Shown: one piece after another, positions 6,173-6,266 of the stretch | Layout: each line of letters opens with the position of its first letter | How positions within the stretch are numbered: position 1 is the first letter of the stretch | Assembly (NCBI GenBank): GCA_030612185.1 | Contig: JAUWOI010000272.1 | Coordinates: forward strand, 1 to 6,266 | DNA: 6,266 nt | Source of the DNA: Anaerolineae bacterium | GTDB lineage: Bacteria; Chloroflexota; Anaerolineae; B4-G1 | Reading direction: 5' to 3' | Program-made: the position numbers and the translations under genes | The notes under the pieces: generated by a model | The model's input: only the letters and a program-made list of their open reading frames with translations | Told to the model about the DNA's origin: nothing | Databases searched by the model: none

Positions 6173-6266
6173 AAGGGCGTTTTTTGGCATTATTTTGACA
6201 GAAATTGCAATAGAAAATGTTGAAAACGCCTACTTGTTGAAATTTACCTTGTTCAAGCTAACTGAT

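Overview
The window reads as part of a Chloroflexota (Anaerolineae-like) genome, probably an environmental or metagenome-assembled lineage. This is inferred from four things: a GC-rich secreted multi-domain surface protein with a CARDB domain, its C-terminal tail ending in the aromatic/LP pattern common in Chloroflexota exported proteins, a XisI-type remnant, and a group II intron remnant. No marker gene fixes the taxonomy.

Left part (1-3637): the 3' portion of one very large + strand gene for an exported, probably cell-surface protein. The reading frame is open from the first bases, so the true start lies outside the window. It contains a calcium-binding-type DxDxDG repeat, Ig-like/ASH-like domains, a strongly glycine-rich module and a C-terminal CARDB domain. 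The glycine-rich module (about 1621-2720) uses a different codon set from its GC-rich flanks and looks like a separately acquired domain.

Middle part (3638-5269): a 128-bp imperfect palindrome (3731-3858) has the layout of an integron attC site: R''-like GCATAAC, a long stem with one bulged A, and a perfect R' GTTGGGC. Two + strand genes follow, each with a GTG start and its own ribosome binding site. The first is a HEPN/AbiU2-like protein with an R-x5-H motif. The second is a clear Mug-type mismatch uracil/thymine DNA glycosylase. After them comes the left half of a second attC-like site (5238-5269) with a perfect R'' GCCCAAC. The pair therefore looks like a two-gene cassette in an integron or a CALIN (attC cluster without integrase). 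No integrase is present in the window.

Right part (5270-6266): the second attC-like site is interrupted by the 5' portion of a group II intron (GTGCG start, domain I with a closing GGAT/ATCC helix, a domain II-like hairpin). The intron has no maturase gene and no domain V here. It runs directly into a frameshifted remnant of a xisI-type gene. The final 300 bases are AT-richer. They hold a possible 31-codon ORF behind a very strong Shine-Dalgarno sequence and otherwise nothing I can assign. This part looks like a junction where several mobile elements have inserted into and truncated each other.

If the two genes work together, the most economical idea is a HEPN ribonuclease plus DNA glycosylase defence-type cassette. 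That is a hypothesis from context, not something the sequence proves.
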